DNA from: Campylobacterales bacterium | GTDB lineage: Bacteria > Campylobacterota > Campylobacteria > Campylobacterales > Hydrogenimonadaceae | Assembly (NCBI GenBank): GCA_027065635.1 | Contig: JAMONQ010000009.1 | Span: forward strand, 1 to 13,929 | DNA length: 13,929 bases | Direction of reading: 5' to 3' | In this document: positions 1-6,582 of the stretch, piece by piece | Layout of the letters: each line of letters starts with the position of its first letter | How positions within the stretch are numbered: position 1 is the stretch's first letter | Program-made: the position numbers and the translations under genes | The notes under the pieces: generated by a model | Databases searched by the model: none | Seen by the model: only the letters and a program-made list of their open reading frames with translations | Told to the model about the DNA's origin: nothing

Positions 1-449
1 ACGAAACGAGAGAGGTGACGGCGACACAGAATCTCAAAGGGCGGGTCCACATAGAGCCGGCTATGAGAATGGGAGACCGATTCGAAGGGCATATAGTACA
101 AGGGCATATAGACACGACAGGCATCATAAAGAGCATAAAGAGCCGAACCAACGGAACTGACTTTTACATCCTGATTCCAAAAGAGTATCTTCAGTACGTA
201 ATTCCCAAAGGATCCATAACCGTTGACGGAGTGAGCCTGACCGTAAACGAAGTAACAGACGATGGTTTCAGACTCACAATCATCCCGCATACCCTCAAAG
301 AGACACTCTTTGGAAGCTATCGCGTCGGTGATCGGGTGAATATCGAAACCGACCTGTTTGCCCGCTATGTTGCGCAGATTCTTCAAAAGCGCCAGGAGGC
401 GCAAAAGAGCGGCTGGGAAGAGATAGAGCGCATACAGGCGCTATATTGA
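1..449 (+). CDS. ribE: Riboflavin synthase (alpha chain), 5'-truncated by window edge
   Basis: Riboflavin synthase dismutates two 6,7-dimethyl-8-ribityllumazines into riboflavin and the pyrimidine precursor, the last step of riboflavin synthesis in the cytosol. The reading frame is open from position 3 and ends at TGA 447-449, giving about 148 visible residues. The family is usually about 200 residues, so roughly the first 50-60 (most of the first lumazine-binding repeat) lie off the window. The visible part holds the repeat junction GDRFEGHIVQGHIDTTG and the second repeat with GSITVDGVSLTVNEV and VGDRVNIETD, all typical of this two-repeat protein. The first in-frame start-like codon (GTG at 15) lies inside the conserved domain and is not the true start. 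thpR follows within a few bases, so the two are probably co-transcribed. Sure of the family; only the N-terminus is missing. Confidence 0.95.
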   Translation, partial: ETREVTATQNLKGRVHIEPAMRMGDRFEGHIVQGHIDTTGIIKSIKSRTNGTDFYILIPKEYLQYVIPKGSITVDGVSLTVNEVTDDGFRLTIIPHTLKETLFGSYRVGDRVNIETDLFARYVAQILQKRQEAQKSGWEEIERIQALY

Positions 450-456
450 GGATATG

Positions 457-957
457 ATGAGGCTCTTTGTTGGAAGTTTCGCCCATGTAGAGTTTTACGA
501 CGAGATAAGGCGGGATATGCAGAGCTTTTTCGACGCAAAGTGGGTCGAACCGAAAAACCTGCATCTTACATGGCTCTTTCTGGGTGAGCATAAAAGCGCA
601 GCACCGATCATCGATCGCCTTCAGCCGCTGAAAATGATCCCGAGAACACCCCTTTCACTACAGGGATTCGGTACCTTCGGCTCCGAAACTCCCAGGATCT
701 TCTACCTGAAAACATCACAGGTCATCACATCCATTCTTCATGACAAAATTGCCGGGATGGCAGGCACGCACCGGCATGATATGTTTCATCCGCATGTAAC
801 GATGGCGCGTATCAAAAAGGTTCACAGTCTCAACTACGAAAAGATCGACAAGCCGTGGATGAGTCAGCCGCTCGGATCCATAGAGTCGGCTATCTATCTG
901 ATAGAGAGTCGGATGACTCCAACCGGCCCTGTATATATACCGCTGGAGGAGTTTTGA
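457..957 (+). CDS. thpR: RNA 2',3'-cyclic phosphodiesterase (2'-5' RNA ligase family)
   Basis: A member of the 2H phosphoesterase superfamily (ThpR/LigT), which in vitro opens RNA 2',3'-cyclic phosphates and can reversibly make 2'-5' RNA linkages; the cellular role is uncertain. Both catalytic HxT motifs are visible: HLTW at residues 36-39 followed by LFLG, and HPHVT at about 111-115 followed by MARIK. The protein opens MRLFVGSF, the usual first beta strand. Two ATGs stand in tandem (454 and 457). I prefer 457 because GAGG at 448-451 then has a 5-nt spacing rather than 2, but 454 is possible. Length is about 166 residues against 170-190 for the family. It starts just after the ribE stop and ends 2 nt before the cupin start, so it is a middle gene of an operon. 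Confidence 0.9.
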   Translation: MRLFVGSFAHVEFYDEIRRDMQSFFDAKWVEPKNLHLTWLFLGEHKSAAPIIDRLQPLKMIPRTPLSLQGFGTFGSETPRIFYLKTSQVITSILHDKIAGMAGTHRHDMFHPHVTMARIKKVHSLNYEKIDKPWMSQPLGSIESAIYLIESRMTPTGPVYIPLEEF

Positions 958-959
958 CC

Positions 960-1271
960 GTGCTTAAAAATATTTTCGATAGCTCTGTACCGAAGAGCGG
1001 AGAGGTTTTCGAAACTCTTTACCGAAACGATACTCTCGAAATAGAGCTGATAGCAAGCAGCGATACACCCGATCAGTGTATCTACGACCAGGATCACGAT
1101 GAAGTCGTATTTTTAATCTCCGGTTCCGCCACCCTCCTTATCGAGGAGAAAGAGATAGAGCTGAAAGAGGGAGACTATCTTTGCATTAGTGCGCATACAA
1201 GACACCGCGTCGTAAAAACCGAAAGAGGATGCAGGTGGCTTTCTATCCGCTCGAGGAAGAAGCTGTGCTGA
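960..1271 (+). CDS. Small cupin-domain protein, GTG start
   Basis: A single-domain cupin of about 103 residues. The core strands read DHDEVVFLISGSATLLI and later GDYLCISAHTRHRV, matching the two cupin motifs: the E(x)6G half of motif 1 and the final His of motif 2. Motif 1 keeps only one clear His before the Glu rather than HxH, so metal binding may differ from classic cupins. Related small cupins with a D-x-D-E-W/V pattern are widespread and mostly uncharacterised. I place the start at GTG 960 because GGAGGA at 945-950 is suitably spaced; TTG 954 is an alternative. An open frame extends further upstream, but only through thpR coding sequence. The stop overlaps the next gene's start, which suggests translational coupling. 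Substrate unknown. Confidence 0.8.
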   Translation: MLKNIFDSSVPKSGEVFETLYRNDTLEIELIASSDTPDQCIYDQDHDEVVFLISGSATLLIEEKEIELKEGDYLCISAHTRHRVVKTERGCRWLSIRSRKKLC

Positions 1272-1534
1272 CACCGAAAGCTGCGGCTCTCAAATATAAC
1301 GCACAAAAACAGAGCGCTCCAAAAGTCATAGCCTCCGGCCGCGGAGAGATCGCACTAAAAATCATTGAAAAGGCCAAAGCCTTCGACATACCGCTATTTC
1401 AAAACGAAACTCTCGCCGAAATGCTTTTGAGTCATGATATCGGCGAGGAGATCGACCCGGCACTCTTTCAGGCTGTTGCGGAAGTCTTCGTCTGGCTCAT
1501 GAAGAGCGAAGAGCGCGCGGAGCTCTCCCTATGA
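1265..1534 (+). CDS. FlhB C-terminal-domain homologue (type III export switch-like protein)
   Basis: A free-standing homologue of the cytoplasmic C-terminal domain of the flagellar export switch FlhB (EscU/YscU/HrcU family), comparable with H. pylori HP1575. It reads TPKAAALKYN, then APKVIASGRGEIALKIIEKA, DIPLFQNETLAEMLL and a closing AVAEVFVWLMK, which aligns with FlhB just after its NPTH autocleavage site (NPTHYAVALKY). There are no membrane segments. I favour GTG 1265 (GAGG at 1253-1256, 8-nt spacing, about 89 residues, beginning where relatives begin). An ATG at 1229 would add 12 residues but has GAGG directly abutting it. It overlaps the cupin stop by 7 nt and its own stop overlaps convergent amrA by 6 nt. 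In relatives this type of protein can replace the cleaved FlhB C-domain in export switching; that role here is inference. Confidence 0.85.
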   Translation: MLTPKAAALKYNAQKQSAPKVIASGRGEIALKIIEKAKAFDIPLFQNETLAEMLLSHDIGEEIDPALFQAVAEVFVWLMKSEERAELSL

Positions 1535-2098
1535 GCCGCAACCGGCACTGTCGCACTCTTTGAATTTTTCAACCCTGTAGATGAATATATCGGGATGGTA
1601 AGCCAGGCAGTTTCGGGGCAGACCGGCCTTTTGGCAAAGGTGCGCAAAAAATAGATCAAAGTCGCCAAGCTCTTCCCAGACTTGCGGCAAAAACGTTGCC
1701 TGTCTTCCGTCGAGCTGAAGGATCACACCGTCTTCTCCAGCAACGACTTTCCTGCGAAGATCTTCTATATCGCTATACTCCAGGCGCTCGGGCAGCGACA
1801 GAAGCGAAACCTCGATATCCACCCTCTCGAACTCTTCTCTGCTCAACGGCGGAAAGCGCGGATCTTTAAAAGCTGCCGCCTCCGCATTGGCGATCAGATC
1901 GTCGATGAGCGGTCTGTGGGGAATTATAGAGCCTATACACCCCCTAAGCCTCCCATCTATAGTAAGAGTCACGAATGTCGCCTGCTCTCTTTTTAGCTCC
2001 GGATACTCCTCTGCCAGAGCCTCCTTGTCGATACCGGGAGCCAGGCCGAATCGGGAAGCTATCGCATCTCTCGCTATTTTCAGCAGCAGCTCACCCAT
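1529..2098 (-). CDS. amrA: AMMECR1-domain protein (AmmeMemoRadiSam system protein A)
   Basis: A 189-residue AMMECR1-domain protein. The invariant motif LRGCIGS lies at residues 51-57, with the PRFPPLS segment at 80-86, then a beta-rich half (VDIEVSLLS, EDGVILQLDGRQATFLPQVWEEL) typical of the family. In many bacteria and archaea it is encoded with a Memo-like dioxygenase and a radical SAM protein; neither partner is in this window, and the biochemical role is unresolved. The tail ends in a Cys-containing CDSAGCGS. Start ATG 2098 has AGGAGG 5 nt upstream, and a good sigma-70-like promoter sits at 2129-2157. The gene converges on and overlaps the FlhB-like gene by 6 nt. Family call firm, function unknown. 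Confidence 0.9.
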   Translation of the reverse strand: MGELLLKIARDAIASRFGLAPGIDKEALAEEYPELKREQATFVTLTIDGRLRGCIGSIIPHRPLIDDLIANAEAAAFKDPRFPPLSREEFERVDIEVSLLSLPERLEYSDIEDLRRKVVAGEDGVILQLDGRQATFLPQVWEELGDFDLFFAHLCQKAGLPRNCLAYHPDIFIYRVEKFKECDSAGCGS

Positions 2099-2128
2099 AT
2101 GAGCCTCCTTCTATAAACTTTATTTAGC

Positions 2129-2157
2129 AGTATAGCATATATCCGGCAGGCTCTCAA
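2129..2157 (-). promoter_or_regulatory. Sigma-70-like promoter for amrA
   Basis: On the minus strand a -35 box TTGAGA (2157-2152) and a -10 box TATACT (2134-2129) are separated by exactly 17 nt, about 30 nt before the amrA ATG. The -35 box overlaps the final codons and stop of the upstream haem-binding gene, so amrA can be transcribed on its own. Confidence 0.6.
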
Positions 2158-2597
2158 TCATCTTCGCTCTCTTCACCAAAAGTCTTGACAAGCCCATCGA
2201 TAAGGCGCTTTTTCTCATCCTCGCTCAAGCGCGCTTCGGGGTGAGCCAGCAGATACACAAAAGGAGGCATCTCTCCCTCGCGCAACTCTTCGGCAGCTTC
2301 ATCCCCGTCATTCTTCTTCTGGATGCCCCACATTGAAACGTTAAAGTGCTCTCTTCCCTCCATAACATCATATGTCACAAGCCAGGAAATCGGGGCGATT
2401 TTGCTGTACCATGGCCACTTCGTTTCGTTCGAGTGACAGTCTCCGCACGCTCTCATGAAAAGTTTTTCTGTATCCGGGGAGTCCCATTCGGGCGTAGAAA
2501 GCACAGGCGGGTTCGAATGCTCTTTTCCATACGGTACGAACTGGATCAAAATAAAGACAAAAAATGCGAACAGAGCACCTTTTTTTATCTTTCCCAT
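2154..2597 (-). CDS. Periplasmic haem-binding (CxxCH) protein, Haem_bd type
   Basis: A 147-residue secreted or membrane-anchored cytochrome-c-like protein. A hydrophobic N-terminal segment (residues 7-22, ALFAFFVFILIQFVPY) follows a lysine-rich start, then one haem c site CGDCH at 51-55 followed by SNETKWPWYSKIAPISW. A GEMPP motif at 108-112 offers Met110 as the likely distal ligand. The spacing and the WPWYSKIAP and GEMPP signatures match the small haem-binding domain family found near peroxidases and electron-transfer proteins. No redox partner is encoded next to it. The start ATG has AGGAGG at a good distance. It is separated from mnmD by about 70 nt of AT-rich DNA, so it probably has its own promoter, though I could not assign clear boxes. 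Electron-transfer or haem-sensing role is inferred. Confidence 0.82.
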   Translation of the reverse strand: MGKIKKGALFAFFVFILIQFVPYGKEHSNPPVLSTPEWDSPDTEKLFMRACGDCHSNETKWPWYSKIAPISWLVTYDVMEGREHFNVSMWGIQKKNDGDEAAEELREGEMPPFVYLLAHPEARLSEDEKKRLIDGLVKTFGEESEDD

Positions 2598-2667
2598 ACC
2601 AGCCTCCTTTTAACGATATATGCTTATGATATCCTAAAAGGAGCGGGGTTTTCCTTCCATCCGCAGA

Positions 2668-3459
2668 TTAGATGAACTCTTTGTCCGAAAGCGAAGCGGC
2701 CGAAGGATTCCTCTCTCTCTTTAGCCGCATATCGATACGCTCGAGCGGAAGATCTTCGGATGGAGAAGCTATCGTGCCGCTTCTTACATCCGCTGACGGC
2801 GGTAAATATACATGCAGACCGTTTTCAACCATACCCATTCGCACCGGAGTTGCGCTCGAGTAGGTAGTGACGACGCTCTTCGGCAAAAGGTGCGCACCGA
2901 GCTGGGCGAAGTACTCTCTGGTCCATAAAAGCGGATTTTTTTTTGGGCTGAAAGCATCCTGGTAGACGATATCGAATTTGGCGTTCGTAGTTCGAAGAAA
3001 CTCCCGTGCATCTCCGAAAAAGAGCTCTATTCTCACTCTCTCGTCTTCATATCCGCCCTCTTCGGATATCGATTTCAAAACATGAACGAAAGGTTTCAAA
3101 GCTTCAGGGTAGGGAAATCTGTATAGCGAACGGACAAGCTCCTCGTCCATCTCCGGAGAGAGAATCTCGACTCTGTATGCCAAATCCTCTTTCTGAAGAT
3201 AGTAGAGTGTCGCCAGAGTGTTGTATCCAAGACCGAAGCATATATCCAGAATCGTTATACTCTCTTTTTTCGGATCGACAAGAGAGAAAGCAGGCTCTAC
3301 ATGCTTTTTTAGCGACTCTTTCAACGCGCCGTCTCTGGTGGAGTGATAACACTCGTCAAATACTTCGGAGTATGCGGTATATGATCCATCCTCCGTCTTT
3401 ACCGGTTTTAGATCCATCATACCGCCTGTCGGTTTCGCGAAGTCAATAGCTCGCTTCAT
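2668..3459 (-). CDS. mnmD: tRNA 5-methylaminomethyl-2-thiouridine methyltransferase (MnmC methyltransferase domain)
   Basis: A class I SAM methyltransferase of the MnmD (DUF752) type, which completes mnm5U at the wobble position of tRNAs. Visible motifs: EDGSYTAYSEVFDECYHS near residues 23-40 (substrate-recognition N-terminus), the SAM loop ICFGLGYNTLATL at 73-85, and YQDAFSPKKNPLLWT at 166-180 with Asp168 in the catalytic position. At 263 residues it lacks the C-terminal FAD oxidase domain of bifunctional E. coli MnmC (over 600 residues), so it is a stand-alone MnmD. Its 5' end overlaps the NifX-like gene by 17 nt. The ribosome binding site before ATG 3459 is weak, and the tandem ATGs at codons 14 and 15 (about 3420/3417) behind GGCGG are a credible alternative start just before the conserved region. 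Probably the last gene of the luxS unit. Confidence 0.85.
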   Translation of the reverse strand: MKRAIDFAKPTGGMMDLKPVKTEDGSYTAYSEVFDECYHSTRDGALKESLKKHVEPAFSLVDPKKESITILDICFGLGYNTLATLYYLQKEDLAYRVEILSPEMDEELVRSLYRFPYPEALKPFVHVLKSISEEGGYEDERVRIELFFGDAREFLRTTNAKFDIVYQDAFSPKKNPLLWTREYFAQLGAHLLPKSVVTTYSSATPVRMGMVENGLHVYLPPSADVRSGTIASPSEDLPLERIDMRLKRERNPSAASLSDKEFI

Positions 3460-3745
3460 GCAGCTCTTTGAACTTGAAACGCTCCATCGCCTCTTCCAGA
3501 GGCATACCCTCTTCGGCTACCAGTACAAAGATACTCTCCTCCATCAGAGGCCATATAGGTTCGCCCTGTTTCGCGACGATGGCATAGTCTACAAAATCGT
3601 TTATATCTTCGCGGTTCCCGAAATACTCGATATTGCGCACTGCGCCCTCTTCGAACGTTATCAGTCCCCAGAACCGAGCCGACTCCATCGCGACTATCCT
3701 GGCGTTCAAACCCTCTTTCGAATCCAAAGGCACTTCAATCAGCAT
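3443..3745 (-). CDS. Conserved small protein, NifX/NifB-C-like fold suspected
   Basis: A 100-residue protein that I do not recognise as a named family. The sequence order resembles the dinitrogenase iron-molybdenum cofactor (NifX-like) fold: a first strand LIEVPLDSKEGLNARI, a second strand ARFWGLITFEEGAVRNIEYF, a middle strand VDYAIVAKQG, and a C-terminal helix EEGMPLEEAMERFKFKEL like the closing helix of that family. There is no cysteine or histidine cluster that would suggest metal ligands, and no membrane segment. Start ATG 3745 lies inside the luxS end (7-nt overlap) behind a strong GGAGGG site, so it is translationally coupled to luxS. It overlaps mnmD at its 3' end. A link to the methyl cycle or to tRNA modification is suggested only by position. 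Confidence 0.75.
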   Translation of the reverse strand: MLIEVPLDSKEGLNARIVAMESARFWGLITFEEGAVRNIEYFGNREDINDFVDYAIVAKQGEPIWPLMEESIFVLVAEEGMPLEEAMERFKFKELHEASY

Positions 3746-4254
3746 GTCGCACCCTCCAGTTTGGACAGATCGAGCTTCAAATCTTCGTTTTTCATCACAT
3801 CGATACCTCTATCCAGTACACCTTTTGCTATCGCTTTCGCCTCATCGAGCGAATGCATCTTGCAGCTGCCGCACTGATAGATATTCAACTCCGGAATATT
3901 GGACATACTACGCACCTCCATCACATCCTCCATCGCTTCTCTCCACGCCGCGGCAACACGGCTCTCTTCAGGTTCACCTATGAGACTCATATAAAATCCG
4001 GTCCGGCAACCCATGGGAGAGATATCGATTATCTCGATATCGTCACCGTTTAGATGCTCTCTCATGAAACCGGCAAAAAGGTGTTCGAGCGTATGGATCC
4101 CCCGTTCACTCATCATCTCCTTGTTGGGGCGGCAGAATCTAAGATCGAAGACCGTTATCGTATCTCCGCACGGAGTCTTCATCGTCTTTGCCTTGCGAAC
4201 CGCCGGTGCAGGCATGATAGTGTGGTCGACTGTAAAACTTTCGAGTAACGGCAT
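3739..4254 (-). CDS. luxS: S-ribosylhomocysteine lyase
   Basis: LuxS splits S-ribosylhomocysteine into homocysteine and 4,5-dihydroxy-2,3-pentanedione, recycling the SAM by-product and yielding the autoinducer-2 precursor. Its metal ligands and catalytic residues are visible: HTLEH at residues 54-58 (His54, Glu57, His58), the catalytic Cys83 in MGCRTGFYMS, and the third metal ligand Cys128 in IYQCGSC, followed by the conserved MHSLDEAK. Length 171 fits the family. It begins at ATG 4254 with an AAGG site about 8 nt upstream and an AT-rich leader, so it is probably the first gene of a unit continuing into the NifX-like gene and mnmD. Whether AI-2 signalling occurs cannot be told from the sequence; the metabolic role is certain for the family. 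Confidence 0.97.
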   Translation of the reverse strand: MPLLESFTVDHTIMPAPAVRKAKTMKTPCGDTITVFDLRFCRPNKEMMSERGIHTLEHLFAGFMREHLNGDDIEIIDISPMGCRTGFYMSLIGEPEESRVAAAWREAMEDVMEVRSMSNIPELNIYQCGSCKMHSLDEAKAIAKGVLDRGIDVMKNEDLKLDLSKLEGATC

Positions 4255-4330
4255 ATAGAACCTTTTTTATTTGAATATACACCAAAAGAGGTTAGGAAAA
4301 AATAGAATAATCGATGTCGAACGGAGAATT
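4255..4330 (-). promoter_or_regulatory. Probable luxS promoter region
   Basis: An AT-rich stretch upstream of luxS. On the minus strand TATATT (4279-4274) could be a -10 box about 20 nt before the start codon, with a run of T (4302-4297) at the -35 distance instead of a clear TTGACA. Campylobacterota promoters often lack a -35 box, so this is plausible but weak. Confidence 0.35.
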
Positions 4331-4336
4331 AATTGT

Positions 4337-4362
4337 ATCCAAAAGCCGGGAGGCTTCTGGAT
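4337..4362 (-). terminator. Stem-loop after porB, likely por operon terminator
   Basis: An inverted repeat with 11-nt arms (4337-4347 and 4352-4362, ATCCAAAAGCC against GGCTTCTGGAT, one mismatch that is a G-U pair in the minus-strand RNA) and a 4-nt loop. It begins 12 nt beyond the porB stop. On the minus strand it is followed by an AT-rich ACAATTAATT rather than a clean U tract, so termination efficiency is uncertain. Confidence 0.5.
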
Positions 4363-4374
4363 AGTTGACGAGGA

Positions 4375-5337
4375 TCAGACTCCCGCCTCTTCACGACGCT
4401 GGAGATACTCCCAGTAGTCATCGACTCTCTTTTGCCACTCATCGATAAGATACTCGTACTCGGGCTTGAAGAGGTGCTTGAATCGGCCCTGCGCTCCAAG
4501 ATAGTCCCTTACCGGAATTTTGTTTTTCGGTCGATAGGTAATGGTGAGTTTCGTACCGTTTTCAATCTCGTATAGAGGGAAAACGAGTGAATCTGTAGCG
4601 AGATCCGAAACCGCGATCGTATCGTCCGGGGCAAATTTCCATTCGGTCGTACATGCACTCATCGCGTTGATGTAGACAGGACCTTTTGTCGAAAAGCCCT
4701 TCTGGATCTTTTTGATCATATCCTTCCACTTGTTCGGAGCGACCTGCGCGACATACGGCGAACCGTGGGCGGCCATAATCTGAACCATATCCTTCTTGTT
4801 CATCTTTTCACCGTAGCTTACGCGACCGGCAGGGGAGGTAGTAGTGCTCGCTCCGATCGGTGTAGCGGAACTTCTCTGACCGCCGGTATTCGCGTAAACC
4901 TCGTTGTCGAGACACACATACATCATATCGTGGCCGCGCTCGAAACATCCGGATATCCACTGGAAGCCTATATCGTAAGTGGCACCGTCACCACCGAAGG
5001 CGATAAATTTGGGAGACTTTCCTTCGCAGGAGTCTGGAAGCCTGTTCTTTCTCTGCAGAGCTTTGTACATCGCTTCGGCTCCGGCTATGGCGGTGGAACT
5101 GTTTTCAAAACCTATATGTATCCACGAAGCGTCCCATGATGTATAGGGATATACCGCCGTACATACCTCCAGACACCCCGTAGAGGCTGAAAGTACTACC
5201 GGATCGTTGGTGGCGTTAAGAATCTCTCTTACGATAATAGAGTGCGCACATCCGGGGCACAGCAGGTTCGCACCCTCGAATCTGTCCGCAGAGGTAGAAA
5301 ACTCTTTCAGGTTTTTTATCTTTTTCATTTCACTCAT
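4375..5337 (-). CDS. porB: Pyruvate:ferredoxin oxidoreductase, beta subunit
   Basis: The thiamine-diphosphate and proximal [4Fe-4S]-binding subunit of pyruvate:ferredoxin/flavodoxin oxidoreductase, which interconverts pyruvate plus CoA with acetyl-CoA, CO2 and reduced low-potential carrier. Visible elements: LLCPGCAHS (Cys27, Cys30), STGCLEVC (Cys55) and SACTTEW (Cys229) as likely cluster ligands; the ThDP/Mg motif GGDGATYDIG at 115-124 running to LDNEVYANTGGQRS at 143-156. Length 320 matches beta subunits of four-subunit PORs. ATG 5337 has GAGGAG about 7 nt upstream. It is the last gene of porCDAB, 12 nt after porA, and is followed by a stem-loop. The pyruvate rather than 2-oxoglutarate assignment rests on the four-gene order and on overall similarity to PorB; confident. 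Confidence 0.95.
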   Translation of the reverse strand: MSEMKKIKNLKEFSTSADRFEGANLLCPGCAHSIIVREILNATNDPVVLSASTGCLEVCTAVYPYTSWDASWIHIGFENSSTAIAGAEAMYKALQRKNRLPDSCEGKSPKFIAFGGDGATYDIGFQWISGCFERGHDMMYVCLDNEVYANTGGQRSSATPIGASTTTSPAGRVSYGEKMNKKDMVQIMAAHGSPYVAQVAPNKWKDMIKKIQKGFSTKGPVYINAMSACTTEWKFAPDDTIAVSDLATDSLVFPLYEIENGTKLTITYRPKNKIPVRDYLGAQGRFKHLFKPEYEYLIDEWQKRVDDYWEYLQRREEAGV

Positions 5338-5349
5338 AGTCCGCTCCTC

Positions 5350-6570
5350 TTAATAAAACGACAGTTTCGGACCGCGAAGTCCTACAAACTGCTGAAGTGG
5401 TGTCGTCGGTCTGCCCTCTTTGGCGTTGGCATCCAGCTCTTTGAATATCTCTTTGGCATGATCTATCGTAAAGTCGCGTCCGCCGAGTCCATATATGTAG
5501 TTGGTGATTACCGGTCTGTTGTCGTTTTGATAAAGCGAAGCGGTAACTTCGTTATAGAGAGCACCGAGCGCTCCGTTGGGGCTGCTCCTATCGAGACATG
5601 CCACCGCTTTTACGTTGGCCAGAGCCTTTCTGATCTGCTCGAACGGCCATGGTCTGAAAAGTCTGGGTGCTACAACGCCGGCCTTGATCCCCTCTTCTCT
5701 CATCATTTTCGCAACCAGCTCCGAAGTCTCTACCGTAGTACCGAGAGCTACGATAGCCACTTCCGCATCCTCCATCATATACTCTTCGACGATATTGTAT
5801 TTTCGCCCTGTCTTCTTCTCGAAAGCGTCGAAAACCTCTTCGACCTTTCCGAATACCTTCGTCATCAAGTCGGCATGCTGACGCGCCTTGTGCTCGAAGT
5901 GCCAGTCCTCCTCGGTCTGCACACCGTAGGTTACAGGCTTGGCGAGGTCTAGCATAGCGTTCATCGGCTTGTACTCTCCTACGAACTCGTATGCTTCATC
6001 GTCGCTTAGAGGCTTGACGTTTTCAGCCGTATGGGATGTGATGAAACCGTCTTGATGTACCATTACCGGAAGTCTTATGGAGTGATCCTCGCCGATTCTA
6101 AACGCCATGAGGGTCAAATCGTAAGCCTGCTGGCAGTTGAAAGCATCGAGCTGTATCCAGCCGCTGTCACGTCCGAGATACATATCGGAGTGGTCTCCGT
6201 TTACGTTCAAAGGCGCGGCCAGCGCACGGTTTACAACGGTCAGCACGATAGGCAGACGCATTCCGCTCGCCTGATAAAGCACTTCCGACATCAACGCGAA
6301 CCCTTGCGAGCTTGTCGCCGTCGCAACCCTTCCTCCGGCCGCTGCCGCACCTACACATCCGCTCATCGCGGCATGCTCGGACTCGACCATGACAAACTCG
6401 CCGTCTATATATCCGTTGGCGAGGAAAGAACTGTAGTTTTGAACAATCGGTGTAGAAGGTGTGATCGGGTAGGCTGCCACAACATCGACTTGCGCCTGGC
6501 GAAGCGCCTGGCTCGCCGCCATATTGCCGTCCCAGACCTCCACTTCATTCAATTCCATTTTTTCAGCCAT
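5350..6570 (-). CDS. porA: Pyruvate:ferredoxin oxidoreductase, alpha subunit
   Basis: The alpha subunit carries the pyrimidine-binding half of the ThDP site and the 2-oxoacid pocket. Near the N-terminus it reads WDGNMAASQALRQAQVDVV then AAYPITPSTPIVQ, followed by MVESEHAAMSGCVGAAAAGG and TATSSQGFALMSEVLYQASG, all hallmark segments. A C-terminal transketolase-like domain (VAIVALGTTVETSELV, then GVVAPRLFRPWPFEQIRKAL) completes the usual architecture. Length is 406 residues. I start at ATG 6570 because AGGAG lies 6-7 nt upstream; an adjacent TTG one codon earlier would be too close to it. It sits 12 nt after porD and 12 nt before porB. Confidence 0.95.
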   Translation of the reverse strand: MAEKMELNEVEVWDGNMAASQALRQAQVDVVAAYPITPSTPIVQNYSSFLANGYIDGEFVMVESEHAAMSGCVGAAAAGGRVATATSSQGFALMSEVLYQASGMRLPIVLTVVNRALAAPLNVNGDHSDMYLGRDSGWIQLDAFNCQQAYDLTLMAFRIGEDHSIRLPVMVHQDGFITSHTAENVKPLSDDEAYEFVGEYKPMNAMLDLAKPVTYGVQTEEDWHFEHKARQHADLMTKVFGKVEEVFDAFEKKTGRKYNIVEEYMMEDAEVAIVALGTTVETSELVAKMMREEGIKAGVVAPRLFRPWPFEQIRKALANVKAVACLDRSSPNGALGALYNEVTASLYQNDNRPVITNYIYGLGGRDFTIDHAKEIFKELDANAKEGRPTTPLQQFVGLRGPKLSFY

Positions 6571-6582
6571 CAAACTCTCCTG

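Noticed and set aside
2635..2665. Possible terminator hairpin after mnmD (AAGGA/TCCTT arms)
   Set aside because: Only five Watson-Crick pairs with a 9-nt loop and no proper U tract; too weak to annotate.
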